This document shows, one piece after another, positions 13,739 to 25,899 of a stretch of 64,000 nt of DNA. A model generated the notes under the pieces. That model did not search any database and was not told where the DNA came from. It saw only the letters and a program-made list of their open reading frames with translations. Within the stretch, counting starts at the first letter, position 1, and each line of letters opens with the position of its first letter. The position numbers and the translations under genes are program-made. Source of the stretch: Phymorhynchus buccinoides (Eukaryota > Mollusca > Gastropoda > Neogastropoda > Raphitomidae); contig CM065704.1 of assembly GCA_017654935.2 (NCBI GenBank), positions 20,313,153 to 20,377,152 of the forward strand. The letters run 5' to 3'.

Positions 13739-13789
13739 ATGACGTCATGAATATAATGACGTCATAAATATAATGGCGTCATATTAATA
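13739..13789. repeat. Three 17-bp units, each with a TGACGTCA-like site
   Basis: The units are ATGACGTCATGAATATA, ATGACGTCATAAATATA and ATGGCGTCATATTAATA. The first two contain the CRE palindrome TGACGTCA spaced 17 bp apart, and the third is mutated. It could be a CREB/ATF-type binding cluster or a chance microsatellite. No adjacent gene was found. Confidence 0.5.
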
Positions 13790-13954
13790 AACTTGTACGT
13801 TAGCATCCAGAGGCAACAACTGTGTGTTAAATTTCGTTTGTGTGGCCTTCATAGGTAGGCCGATAACGTTTTGATCACTTGTACACCTCTGTCACTAGCC
13901 TAGAAGAAGGGCGCTTGATATTCGATGATTTGTGCATGCATGATTGTCAAAGCA

Positions 13955-14425
13955 ACCCCAAGGCTGCAGCATAAAGCTATAGCGCCTACTAAGCACTTTA
14001 AAAAGACCAAGGATCTCAATATCTCATTTTGACAAATCCATTTAAACAGCACAGCGTTGTGTTACTCAATAAGGAGGCGATTGATGGAAGGGCACAGATG
14101 GTCACCAAAGGCCAACTAGCCCCAAAGCTGCAACACAGAGCTGTGCAGCTCCTCACACACACTAAAAAAAAGTCAGTAGAGTTCAAAATATCATTACGAA
14201 AATTCAATTTCTTCCTTTTCTGCATTCATATAATCAATCACTTGATTAGAAGCAAGACACTTGTTTTCGGGACATAGATAGCTGAAAAAGGCTAACTAGC
14301 CACAAGGCTGCAGCACAGAACAACACAATGCATTCTGAGCAATTTAACAAGTCCACTAAGCTCAGGATCTCGTTTTGCCAATTACATCGATATCAAATAG
14401 CTTTCTGTCACTTGATTAGAAGCAA
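13955..14425. repeat. Degenerate tandem repeat, three units of about 165-180 bp
   Basis: Each unit carries a CAAGGCTGCAGCA-like word (13960, 14123, 14302). An AAGGCTAACTAGCC-like word precedes the second and third. Units end with TCACTTGATTAGAAGCAA (second and third copies). Divergence is high. Confidence 0.55.
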
Positions 14426-14429
14426 AGTT

Positions 14430-15229
14430 ATTGCAGTTTGAATATTTACTGGGATTTCCAAAAATTGCGTTATGCAAAAGTATAGTTGAAAATCGATATT
14501 TTCCGTATCTTTGGCATCCGATTTTACGAAAACATAAATAATGTTAATGACTGAAAAAATCCCATGCATTGTGCATGTTGGTAACAAACTGTACCATGCA
14601 TTTGAAGTGTTTTTGTGAGGTAAATATGTTTTATGGTTCGGCAATTTTCAAGGGTACGTAAAATGACCCCTAAAATTTAAATATTAAAATATTCGTAACT
14701 CGAAAACCAACAATAGCACAAAAACGTTTTTCGTATCTTTGTAATCAGGATAAACAGTTCTATCACACTATTCTAAAAGCTAGTTGCGATGTCAGCTTTC
14801 AAAAATCCGTTTGGAATAGCTACAGTAATTCACAGTACATTTCACCACAGACGTAGTAAAATCGGCAATTTTCATCTCTATTTTTGCTTACTTTGTTTGC
14901 ATGCCAAGTGTGAGTGTTTGGTATTGTTGGACACAACAAGTCTCTAGCATTAACATCACGTTTCTTTGACTATTGTACCCATTTTCACACCAAAAATACA
15001 TGAATACAAACATACCCATGTTGTTCCGATGGTGGTTTTTTTGCATCTTTGCTACTATTGGCCGCGCTTTCGGTTAGTCTTTTCAAAAGCTGCTTGTGAC
15101 AAATTTAGACCAGTTTTGCTCAAGGGAAAGCATTCTGAAGACAGATAACTGATTGCTGAATATAGTTAAAGAAGTTTTTCCCCCTTATACCATACGTGCA
15201 CTGTTCACAAAATCACCACACGTATATGC
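14430..15229. other. AT-rich DNA without recognised feature
   Basis: No convincing ORF or repeat was found. The word CGGCAATTTTCA occurs twice (near 14640 and 14860), without a clear larger duplication. Confidence 0.5.
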
Positions 15230-15235
15230 GTGCTG

Positions 15236-16692
15236 TGTGAATGCCCAAAATGTACCAATTGGTACATTTTGGGCAACATGTCCGCCCAAAATGTACCAAT
15301 GTGCAATTTTGGTACATTTTGGGCGGACATGTTGCCCAAAATGTACCAATTGGGACATTTTGGGCAGAAGTGTTGCCCAAAAAACAATTGGTACATTTTG
15401 GGCAATGCTTGCTCATTTTAAAGAAGAAACTATAAGGTTGAAGGAAAACCTTAAAGGATTGGAATGTTATCTGCTTGACAAAACTACAAAATTTACAGAA
15501 AACTGACCACTGGTCACTCTTACTGACCAATGGTCATTTACGTTATAAACAGCACATAGTATGTTATAAAGCATCAATACGGATTTAAATAGCGAAAACA
15601 CAGGTTTTCCATCAAGCTGACCACTAGTCATTGTCTGACCACTGGTCATTTACGTCATAAAACGTACAGAACCACTTATAGCACATCAATACAGAGTCAA
15701 AAACTGAAGTTATGATATTCACTTCAAACTGACCACTGGTCACTCTTTTTGACCAGTGGTCATCGACGTTATTAAAAGCTAAGAAGCACTTATATCTCAT
15801 TATAAGTTAATTAATGAAATTGCGGGTTTGTCATCAAACTGACCACGAGTTATATATATAATCTGCAAATTATATCAAAGTGACCACTGGTCACCCGTGG
15901 TCAGTATGAGTGACTTATATAAAAACTGCATCAAACTGACCACTGGTCACTCTTGCTGACCAGTGGTCATCTACGTTATAAAAAGAACAAAAGTACTTAT
16001 AACATAAAAAAGAGTTAAAAAGTAAAAGCACGGATTTATCATTAAACTGACCACTGGTCATTATTGTCCTGACCACAGGTCATCTACGTTGTAAAAAGCA
16101 CAGAAGCACTATTCAATACAGAATCAAATACGGAAATTACATCACATTGACCACTGGTCATTCCAGCTGACCACTGGTCATGTACATTGTAAAAATAACA
16201 GAAGCAAATAAAACACTGAATATATTTTGTTTTAATGTCCACTGGTCTTTTGTACTAACCATTGGTCATCTACGTTGTAAAGGGTACAGAAGTATCCTTG
16301 AAACATCATTACGCAACCGATTAGAGAAAATATGCAATTTACATCAAAATGACCATTGGTCATTGTCACAGGACACGTTGGTCATCGACGTACTTTGTAC
16401 ATAGATAGTCATTAGAAGAAGCAGGCGCACAGAGAAATGTGCTATTTACACGAAACTGGCCAATGGTCATTGTCACTGAACTGATATCCACAATGCATTA
16501 CGTTTTAACATCATCATACACGTTTGTAGTTTGGTCCTTCAATTGGGTTCTTTAAAATGAGCAGGCATTGCCCAAAATGTACCAATTTTGCAACACTTCT
16601 GCCCAAAATGTACCAATTGGTACATTTTGGGCAACATGTCCGCCCAAAATTGCACATTTTGGGCGGACATTGGTACATTTTGGGCATTCACA
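15236..16692. mobile_element. Palindrome-built foldback element with 6-bp target duplication
   Basis: The ends are inverted repeats starting TGTGAATGCCCAAAATGTAC. They are flanked by identical GTGCTG (15230-15235 and 16693-16698), which is a plausible target-site duplication. Both end regions are made of one word, GCCCAAAATGTACCAA, in alternating orientation; at 15243-15273 it forms a near-perfect 30-bp palindrome. The interior (15490-16480) is an imperfect tandem array of about eleven units of roughly 100 bp, most with one or two TGACCACTGGTCA-type palindromes. No transposase ORF is present, so the element would be non-autonomous. Confidence 0.75.
15490..16480. repeat. Tandem array carrying paired TGACCANTGGTCA palindromes
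   Basis: Palindromes occur near 15505, 15530, 15620, 15645, 15730, 15752, 15881, 15940, 15958, 16048, 16148 and 16168, with mutated versions at the edges. Between pairs the spacer contains a CGTTATAAA-like word and ACAGAAGCAC-like words. Spacing is about 90-115 bp. Confidence 0.8.
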
Positions 16693-16756
16693 GTGCTGCG
16701 TACCGAACGGAGGAAGCTTCTATCACGCATATGTGCGTGCTATGTGGTGAAAAATT

Positions 16757-16785
16757 AATAAGCTCTTTATTGTGTGTGTGTGATT

Positions 16786-16816
<31 letters not shown>

Positions 16817-16960
16817 TTAAGTTATATTAATAAGCTCTTTATGTGTGTGTGTGTGTGATTGGGGGGGGGGCGGGCGGTGTATGAGGGGTGAGGAGCATGT
16901 TTGAGGGTGGAGATGTTGAATAATGTGTGTGTGTGTGTGTGTGTGTCAAAATCAAAGTCA
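16757..16960. repeat. Duplicated TG/poly-G microsatellite
   Basis: AATAAGCTCTTTAT followed by TG dinucleotides, GATTG or GTG and a G run occurs twice, about 78 bp apart. G runs of 17 and 10 bases are present. Another TG array lies at 16922-16946. Confidence 0.85.
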
Positions 16961-17157
16961 AAATGTTTATTTTCAGATGGAACATTGAATAAGCAATAAT
17001 GGTTTGCTTTTTTACATCAAGCCATCTATAACACAACAATTAAAGAAGGAAATAAACATGAACAATGACACACACACAAAACAAGCAAAAATGCATTAAT
17101 AAGTTCATACATGCACACACCCGAGTACTCGTATACACACACACTGTCTCTCTCTCT

Positions 17158-17284
<127 letters not shown>

Positions 17285-17727
17285 GCAAACATCTACACGC
17301 TCAAATACATATATACATATATATGTAACAAGATAACAAGATACACAGGCACATTAATACTGCGAGTGATTTTCAGTGTGATAGAGGATCAAGATGATGA
17401 TTCAGATCAATAAACTACATCATATGAAACATGATATAAATAAAATTGAGAAAAATGTGATCAAGAAACCAACAGATCAAATAATTAGGTTACCTTTTTG
17501 TCACACAGTATAAACTTGATTAGAAGACATGATCAAACTTAATATTATATTAATCATTAAATGGGTCTTCTTAAAAAAATCATCATGGAACCTTAACAGG
17601 CAACCGTCACCAGACGTAGACAAACGGAAGCAAAAAATACACTTAGAATGAATATGTGTAGTAAACATCAACCTTTAATCTATGCTTACAAAACGTTAAT
17701 ATTCATGAGGTGAGTTTTTCTTTTTTC

Positions 17728-18301
17728 TTAAATAGATTCCTTTTTTATGCATTTCAATTGTTTTGGTAACTGGTTCCATAAGTTTCCACCTGAATAAAGA
17801 AAACTTGATTTGTATACATTGTTTTTTGCTCGAGGGAATGATAGTGAATAGTTATGTCTATGTTGGTTGGTTTCAAAAGTGCCCGTTATCTTTTTCGGAG
17901 CATTTCCGTTCACAACGTTATGCATACATATTGCTTTATTAAAAAAAAGTCTGTTGTGAAGTGTTAATGTGTTTAGATTTTTGTAGCCATCACTTGTTAA
18001 GGAACTTGATTTTAACAAAATTAATTTAACAGCTTTTTTATACATACGATGAACAATTTTCACATTGGTCTCACTACAGTTATCCCACAATGTCGACGCA
18101 TAATCAATCAATGATAGAATGTGGACATTAAAGAAGAGTTTACGAGAATGAATATCTAATAAGTTTTTGATTTTAGTCAATTGGAATGTTTTTTTGGAAA
18201 GACGTTTTCCCAAGGATACAATCTGATCAGTCCAAGAGAGATCTTTGTCAACAATGATGCCTAATATTTTATGAGTCAACTTCTTCAATTTTGTTATTTT
18301 G
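17728..18301 (-). pseudogene. 3' half of a LINE reverse transcriptase gene, split at its 5' side
   Basis: The minus strand is open for about 190 codons. Typical post-catalytic reverse transcriptase features appear in order: KILGIIVDKDLSW, LSLIDYASTLWDNCSE, a thumb-like helix region, then NLWNQLPKQLK near the C-terminus. The usual fingers and palm motifs are missing here but are found on the same strand at 32909-33935. The break in this piece falls at TATA (18302-18305) and in the other at TATA (32905-32908). Removing the 14.6 kb between them restores the reading frame through PSLYKITKL. Family: Jockey/CR1 superfamily, exact clade not determined. The gene is inactive. Confidence 0.75.
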
Positions 18302-18305
18302 TATA

Positions 18306-18342
18306 CATGTTGTATAGAATGTTGACCCGCATAGAATGTATA
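18306..18342. repeat. Left terminal inverted repeat of the 14.6 kb insertion
   Basis: It contains GTATAGAATGTTGACCCGC and then ATAGAATGTATA. Three mismatches separate it from the reverse complement of 32868-32904. Confidence 0.75.
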
Positions 18343-18515
18343 TGTCACGGGAAAATTTGGAATCCGGGAAAATTCCGAATTGTCCCGAGTTTGGGAAAAT
18401 TCGGAATCTTCCCGGGAAATTTTGGAATTCTGATTTTTCCCGCATTGGTCTCAGTAAATTTCAGAATTCTGATTTTTCCCTGGTCCGAATTTTCCCTAGC
18501 TTACATCGAAGAATT
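18343..18515. repeat. Subterminal palindrome cluster, word GGGAAAATTCGGAATTC
   Basis: Variants of CGGGAAAATTTGGAAT appear in both orientations at least six times within 170 bp, for example CCCGGGAAATTTTGGAATTC and AGAATTCTGATTTTTCCC. The result is strongly foldback-prone DNA. Confidence 0.7.
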
Positions 18516-18779
18516 GTGTGTGACAGAGAAAAACTTAAACTTAAAATGTTGAATGTGGATGAACTGAACAAGCATTACATCATCGAAAATGACGACAGGA
18601 ATATTAACAAACAAAAGTAATAATTATATGATAATAATTATAATACATGATATTAAACAATAGTATTCAAATGATTAAAAGTGCTGTATATACTGTACCA
18701 GTCAAATATAACAAGATCCAAACAACATAAAACATAAATCATAACACATGTTATAAATATAAGCTTACACCCAACCATG

Positions 18780-18874
18780 CGCACTTACGCACGTGCACAC
18801 AGGCGCTCACACACGCACACATGCACGCACTCACGTATGCGTGCACACATGCGCGCGCGCGCCACCTATAGCAT

Positions 18875-18926
<52 letters not shown>
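18780..18926. repeat. CA/CG-rich tract and (GA)n
   Basis: Imperfect GCACAC/ACGCAC repeats are followed by a pure GA run from about 18878 to 18926. Confidence 0.9.
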
Positions 18927-18928
<2 letters not shown>

Positions 18929-19077
18929 TCTCGTAGCGTGAAGCGAAGCAACACGATATTGTGACTCATATTCATACAGATGAACCTGAGAGACAGACAG
19001 ACAAACTGACAGGCAGCGAGGTATATGAAGAGATGTGCCTGTCCTTTTTGTCATCAAATTAAACACTCATAGCTGAG

Positions 19078-19194
19078 GAGGAATTGTCAGAATTGTTCAT
19101 TTTTAATGTACAAGTGTGCAATTTGGCATGATGGTTGCTTATGATGTGTCTATGAATTCCTGAGGTAGTGACATTTGCAATTCAGCCTTTAACC
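19078..19194. repeat. Left remnant of the 160-bp satellite
   Basis: GCAATTTGGCATGATGGTT through GCCTTTAACC matches the satellite unit at 22207-23880. The L2-like LINE separates this remnant from the rest of the array. Confidence 0.75.
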
Positions 19195-21859
19195 GGTAAC
19201 CCTCGGCCTACCCGCGGCGGCGGCATCGCGTTTGTGGTGTGTGACGCTGTTGCCCCTTCGATTTCCACTACCTCCGACTTCTCCTTCCCCCACTCTTCTT
19301 ACGAACTTGTGCACCTCACTCTCTCTTCACCCCGATCTTCCCTTCACCTGTTCTGCCTGTAACGCCCCCCTCCCAGCAAGAAGAACCAGTTGAAAGATTC
19401 ACTCTTCCTGGACGAACTTCCCGACTTGCTAGAGCACATGAACTCTTTGAAAGGTCGTTCAGTACTGGTGGGGGACTTCAACTTTCACTGGGACAATCCA
19501 TCAAACAGCTACACAGCGCGGTTGAGGGACCTTTTTGAGTCTTTTGGGTTGAACCAGTCCGTCAACTCCCCCACTCACAGATCCGGTCATGTTCTCGACT
19601 GGGTCGTCCATCCTGATGGCGATCTGGTCGAATCAGACACCCCCAGTATGACCCTGACCTCTGACCACTACGCTGTCCTAACCCAACTCAAGATCTCCAT
19701 TCCTGCCAAGCCTCCCAGGTACGTGGAGACCAGGGACTTCGCCTCCATCGACCTCGAAGCCTTCAGAGCTGATCTGCTGGTGTCTGTCCAGTCGGTGCCA
19801 ACTCCCTCTGCTGAGAAGTTTCATGGCCTTCTCCTGGACGTCATTGACCCCTGTGCTTCGACGCAGTCTCCAGCCGTCCACCCTCGCCCTGGTTCCCACC
19901 TGTCGCCTCCCAAGTGCTTGACGCTAAACGTGATAGGCGTAGGGCAGAAAGACAATGGATCAAAACTAAGCTGGAAATTCATAAACAGATATTGCAAATT
20001 ACAAACAATGTTGTTAATGAAATTGTACAACAGGCTAAGTCAGTGTACTACAATGCGAAAATAGCAGCATGCACTACCACCAAGCAGCTGTTCAATGTCA
20101 CAGATGCACTGATGGGGAGATTGAAATCATCCCCACTTCCTTCTTCTGTCTGTCTTTCTGATCTGCCCCAAACATTTAGTGACTTTTTTACTGGCAAAAT
20201 CAGAATTCTCCGAGAGCACCTGGACTCTCAGTCTGTACCAGTACCTGATGTTCATTATGCCTCTTTTACTGGCAATCCTTTTACAGGTTTCGAGCCTGTG
20301 ACTAACACTCTGGTTAAAGATGTTATCCAGAAAACTGCTATTAAGACATGTGTGCTTGATCCCCTTCCCTCCTCTTTGCTATCTGCAGTCATGGATGATC
20401 TGTTGCCTTGCATCACCGCTATTGTAAATGAATCACTCACTTCAGGCCGCTTTCCCTCTGCACTAAAAACTGCTATCGTTCGACCTCTGCTCAAGAAATC
20501 TTCTGTAGACCCTGAAAACCTGAAAAACTACCGTCCTGTTTCCAACCTTTCCTTTTTGTCTAAAATCATTGAAAAGATCGCTCTTCTCCAACTCCAGGAT
20601 CACCTTGACCGCAATAATCTACTCTATCCTTTGCAGTCTGCCTATCGCTCTGGTCACAGTACCGAAACAGCTCTTCTGAAAATAGTCAATGATCTTCTCT
20701 GTGCTCTCGATGATGGTCAGATCTCTCTTCTCTCCCTACTAGACCTGTCCTCTGCCTTTGACACTATCGATCACCAAACGCTTCTATCTCGACTTCAACA
20801 TACCTTTGGCGTCTCCGACACAGCACTCTCGTGGTTTCATTGCTATCTCTCTGATCGCACTCAAAGTGTCTCTGTTAATGGCCTTTCTTCTCGTTCAGCT
20901 GCTTTGGAGCATGGTGTTCCTCAGGGCTCTGTCTTGGGACCTATTCTCTTTGTCCTTTATACACAACCCATTTCCGACATTGTTTCTCATGGCATTTCCC
21001 ATCACTGCTTCTCTGACGACAACCAGATTTACTCGTCTGCAGATCCTTCTCTGCTTCCATCCATTATTCAACGTACACAATCATGCATTGCTGACATTAA
21101 ATCATGGATGACTAACAACAAGCTCCAACTGAACAATGGTAAAACAGAAATGATTTTCATTGTACCCAAGAAACTCTTGTCAGCAAACTCTGTCCCCACT
21201 TCCATCCAGTTAGAAAACTCTCTTATCCACACTTCTACCACTGTACGCAATCTTGGCGTCACACTTGATCAGACTTTCTCCTTCCAAAACCAGATTTCCT
21301 CTGTCTGTCGTGCTTGTTACTTAGAACTTCGGCGCATTGGATCTGTAAGACATCTTCTTTCCGATGAAGCTACCAAAACTCTCATCTGCCTTCGTGCTCT
21401 CCAGACTAGATTACTGTAATTCCTTTCTTGCTGGCTGCCCACAAACTGTTCTCGCTAAACGTTTTATAAAAAAAAAATCAAAACAATGCTGCTCGCCTTG
21501 TACTGAGGAGCTCCAAATTCTCTCATTCTACCCCTATGCTTGAATCTCTTCACTGGCTTCCTGTTGGAAAGCGTATCGACTACAAGCTCTCTCTGCTCTG
21601 TTACAAGTCCCTGAATGGTCTTGCTCCTTCTTATCTCACTGATCTCCTGAACCTTTACACACCTCTTAGACAGTTACGCTCCTCTTCTGACATTTCTCTC
21701 CTCCAGATCCTTCGTTACCGCACCAGGACTCTCGGTGAACGTTCCTTCTCTTTTCAGGCCTCCTCTACTTGGAACAAACTCCCTCTTCCTCTCCGTTCTG
21801 CCAACTCCCTTTCTTCATTTAAGTCTTCCCTCAAAACCACTCTCTTCAAATCGTAGCCT
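19195..21859 (+). pseudogene. LINE endonuclease/reverse transcriptase ORF2, broken
   Basis: Frame 1 encodes the endonuclease: RGGGIAFVVCDAVAP, a stop TAA at 19360-19362 just before RPPPSKKNQL, SVLVGDFNFHWD, and LDWVVHPDG to SDHYAVL. A frameshift near 19910 moves the reading to 19914-21419. That part has NYRPVSNLSFLSKIIEK, LQSAYRSGHSTETALLK, LLDLSSAFDTIDH, HGVPQGSVLGPILFVLY and the palm motif FSDDNQIY, so both catalytic Asp remain. A second frameshift near 21400 is followed by NNAARLVLRSSK, then LESLHWLPVGKRIDYKLSLL and ASSTWNKLPLPLR to the end at 21856. The motif set matches L2-type LINEs of the CR1 group. With at least three lesions it cannot make a full protein. Confidence 0.85.
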
Positions 21860-22178
21860 GCTCTGTTCTTTTGGAAAGTAATTTTTGTCCCTTCTCTGCG
21901 CGTGTGTTTGTGTCCAGTGTGTGGTTTGTGCGGGCGTGTGTTGTGTTGTGTTGTGTGGTGTGGTGTGGTGTGTGTGTGTGTGTTTTGTTTGTGTGTGCGC
22001 GTTTGTGTGCGCGCGCGCATGTGTGTGTGCATGCGAGGAAATCTTTGACATTCTCATATTTTCCACTGCTTGTTGTTGTTGTTGTTGTTGTTTGTCTTTG
22101 GTTTGTGGGTGGTTATTCATTTATTTGTTTATTATTGTAAGCGCTTAGGGCTTGTTTAAGATCAAGCGCATATAAATG

Positions 22179-22206
<28 letters not shown>
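19195..22206 (+). mobile_element. L2/CR1-like LINE inserted in the satellite
   Basis: The element runs from an endonuclease fragment to a 3' end with an ATT microsatellite tail (22186-22206) preceded by TAAGCGCTTAGGGCTTG. TTAACC lies on both sides (19189-19194 and 22207-22212), consistent with a short target duplication or with target homology. A GT-rich expansion lies in the 3' region (21900-22040). It is 5'-truncated, lacking the start of the endonuclease. Coding pieces are given separately. Confidence 0.8.
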
Positions 22207-22209
<3 letters not shown>

Positions 22210-23880
22210 ACCCTTTCAGTGCCACGGGTATTTTTATTGTGGACAATTTAATTTAAAAAAATTCTAGAGCTGTGAATTTTAATGCATTAAGCATGAAATG
22301 TGGCATGATAGTTTCTTATGGTGTGTTTATCAAATTCTGACTTACGGACAGTTTTAATTCAGCCTTTAACCCTTTCGGTGCCACGGATATTTTGATCGCA
22401 GAACTTTTAATTTAAAAAAATTCTAGTGTTCTGAATTGTCATGCACTAAGCATAAAAATTGGCATGATGGCTTATGGTGTGTTTATCAATTTCTGACAAA
22501 GGGACATTTTTCAATTAAGTCTTTAACCCTTTCAGTGCCAAACGCATTATCATAGCATATAGTTATAAATTAAAAAAATTCTAGTGTTGCTAATTTTCAT
22601 GCAATAAGCATGCAATTTGGCATGGTAGTTTCTTATGGTGTGTTTATCAATTTCTGACATAGGAACATTTTCAGTTCAGCTTTTACCCCTTTCGGTGCCA
22701 CGGATATTTTGATCGCAGAACTTTTAATTAAAAAAAATTCTAGTGTTCTGAATTGTCATGCACTAAGCATAAAAATTGGCATGATGGCTTCTTATGGTGT
22801 GTTATCAATTTTTGACAAAGGGACATTTTTCAAATAAGTCTTTAACCCTTTCAGTGCCAAACGCATTATCATAGCATATAGTTATAAATTAAAAAAATTC
22901 TAGTGTTGTTAATTTTCATGCAATTTGGCATGGTAGTTTCTTATGGTGTGTTTATCAATTTCTGACATAGGAACATTTTCAGTTCAGCCTTTAACCCATT
23001 CAGTACCAAGGGAATTTTGATCGCTAACAGTTATAATTTTTTTTTAATTCTAGTGTTGGGCATATTCATATAAGAAACATGAAATTTGGCTTGATGGTTT
23101 CTTATGGTGTGTTTATCAATTTCTAATGAAGAGACATTTTCAATTTAGCCATTAACTCTTTCAGTATCAGGGGCATTTTATTGCAGACAGCTTTAATTAA
23201 AAAACAATTCTAGTGGTGTGCATTTTCATGTAACAAGCATGGAATTTGGCATGATATTTTCTAATGGTGTGTTTATTTATTTCTGACGTAGGGACATTTT
23301 CAATTCAGCCTTTAACTCTTTCAGTGCCAAGGGCATTTTTCGCAGACATTTATAACTATAAAAAATTCTAGTGGTATGCATGTTCGCGAAATAAGCATGA
23401 CATTTGGCATGATAGTTTGTTATGGTGTGTTTATCAATTTCTGACGTAGGGACACTTTCAATTCAGCCTTTAACCCCTTCAGTGCCAAGGGCATTTTAAT
23501 CGCGGATGGTTATAATATTAAAAAAATCTAGTGTTGGGAATTTTCATGAAATAAGCATGAAATTTGATATGATAGTTTCTTATGATGTGTTTATCAATTT
23601 CTGATGTATGGACAATTGCAGTTCAGCCTTTAACCCTTTCAATGCCAATGGCATTTTGATGGCGGACAATTAAATTTGATTTTTAGAAAAACACCCAGTG
23701 TTTAGCATTTTCATGTAACAAGCATGCAATTTGGCATGATGTTTCCTCAAGGTGTGTTTGTCAATTTCTGATGTAGGGACATTTTCATCATCATTCTTTA
23801 ATCCCTTCAGTGGCAAAGGCATTTTGATCATGGACAGTTATAATTAAACAAAAATTATAGCAAGGGACTAATGAGGAAAA
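22207..23880. repeat. Satellite, about eleven units of roughly 160 bp
   Basis: Each unit contains AACCCTTTCAGTGCCA, then GCATTTTGATCGC, then AAAAAAATTCTAGTG, then AATTTGGCATGATAGTTTC, then TTATGGTGTGTTTATCAATT. Units begin near 22210, 22372, 22526, 22688, 22848, 22994, 23157, 23315, 23475, 23633 and 23800. One internal pair of units (22526-22848 period) repeats as a dimer. A piece is also found left of the LINE at 19078-19194. Confidence 0.92.
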
Positions 23881-25100
23881 CTAAGCATAACCCTTTTTTT
23901 TAAGTAAGTGGGAAAATAAAAGGCTAACTGTTGAAAGTGGTTCTAGGCTGATATATCATATACTTCACTGTCAGTATATAGCTATAACGAAGTTCTTAAT
24001 ATGCAAAAAATACCTTATTTCCTTCCCTCTCCAGTTACATACTCAATGAAAATGTCTAATAACAATGCCTGCTATCAATTTGTTACACAGCCAAGCTTTT
24101 TAGTCACTCCATCAGCAAGCAAACCCATTTGATAATGTAAGTGCAAATCACAGAAAAGAGGAGGGAGGGGTGTGTTCAACAACCCATGACCTGATTCCCT
24201 TATTGCGATTAAACTCAAAAGAAGATGCTCGTGGTTTGGTAAGATCAACCTAGTCGTGTGACACAGAATTGAACACTTGTATTCAAACATTTGGCCAAGA
24301 AATGCACTGGCCTCGCCTGTCCTTGGTTGGTTGTTGGATGGTTACTGCTGGTTTCTGGGTGGGGTGTCCTTTGCCGGCGGGTTATGTAGTCGTGATAAAC
24401 GGGCTGGTACCCCCATAGGGACATTTCGCAAGGACTCCTCTGCATTGTATCTGATGGTCACCAAGCCGGGAGAGCCCCCGTATACTTAATGGAATGTCCC
24501 GTGTGTACCATCAGCACCTTCGGCTGTTTCTTTTTCATTTGTTTTCACTAAAAGTAGCAGGACTTATTTATTTATTAAATGTCCCAAGCACTGAAGGGTT
24601 TAAGCAGTTTGGATTATGTAACCGAGATGTAGGTCCTAATGGCTGCACATATCTTTTCAATCTCTAAACTTAACAATCTTTAACAATCTTCTGTTGATCA
24701 TTTCCAAGAAAAATAAAATCGATCAATCAATGCTTCATTTTATTTGCTTCAGATTGCCTTTAAGGCTGTGTCAGCCCAATCGACATAGGCTAGAACACCA
24801 AAGCTACATCAAAATGTTGTTATGCTCTTCATAATTATGCGGGATTGTCTTTAGCTATGACAAACTCCTAGCATAACATCGTCAGTCGTCGAAATCCTCC
24901 GAAGTTGGAGTGTGGCTGCAAACGTGTCGGGGTAATCAAAAGTGGTCACACACATAGTATTTTCATTCCTAGCTGGTGCATTTGCATTTGTTGGGATGAT
25001 CCCTGAAATCTTTTAGCCAGGGTATGACAACGACAACAACAACATTTTGCTTCAGTAAAGAAAAAAATAGTTTATGCAATGGGATAAAAACAATACAGGA
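23881..25100. other. Intergenic DNA, no gene recognised
   Basis: A 70-codon ORF at 24277-24489 has no recognisable domain. CACTGAAGGGTTTAA at 24589-24603 is the reverse complement of the satellite-unit start (TTAACCCTTTCAGTG) with one change. Otherwise nothing stands out. Confidence 0.45.
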
Positions 25101-25224
25101 CTATAATCAACCACATAATTTTATTTTATTTAATAAAAAGTACACAAACACAGCACTCACACAACATACATAAAAAAGAAAAAGTACACCCTCCCACATC
25201 ACAACCTCGTTCACGACGTCAACG

Positions 25225-25630
<406 letters not shown>

Positions 25631-25739
25631 ATTATAGGCTTATATTCTTTAGTACATGGCTTGTGCTTCCTTGGCATTGGAGCATGGTTTGCTCATGTCA
25701 ATCAAATTCATGCCTCATACGCACACAAAAAGCAACAAC

Positions 25740-25850
25740 AAAGACACACACATGCACGCACACACGCATGCACACACACACTCACTCACTCTGCCCCCCT
25801 CCCCCCCCCCCCCCCCCACACACACACACTCCCTCACACACTTGCTTTTT
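25740..25850. repeat. CA-rich tract and C20 homopolymer
   Basis: ACACACGCATG-type repeats are followed by a C run of about 20 interrupted by a T (25796-25817) and a CA stretch. Confidence 0.85.
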
Positions 25851-25899
25851 ACACTCACTACTCTCTCTGCCTGAGTACATCCTAAACTAATCTGGTAGG

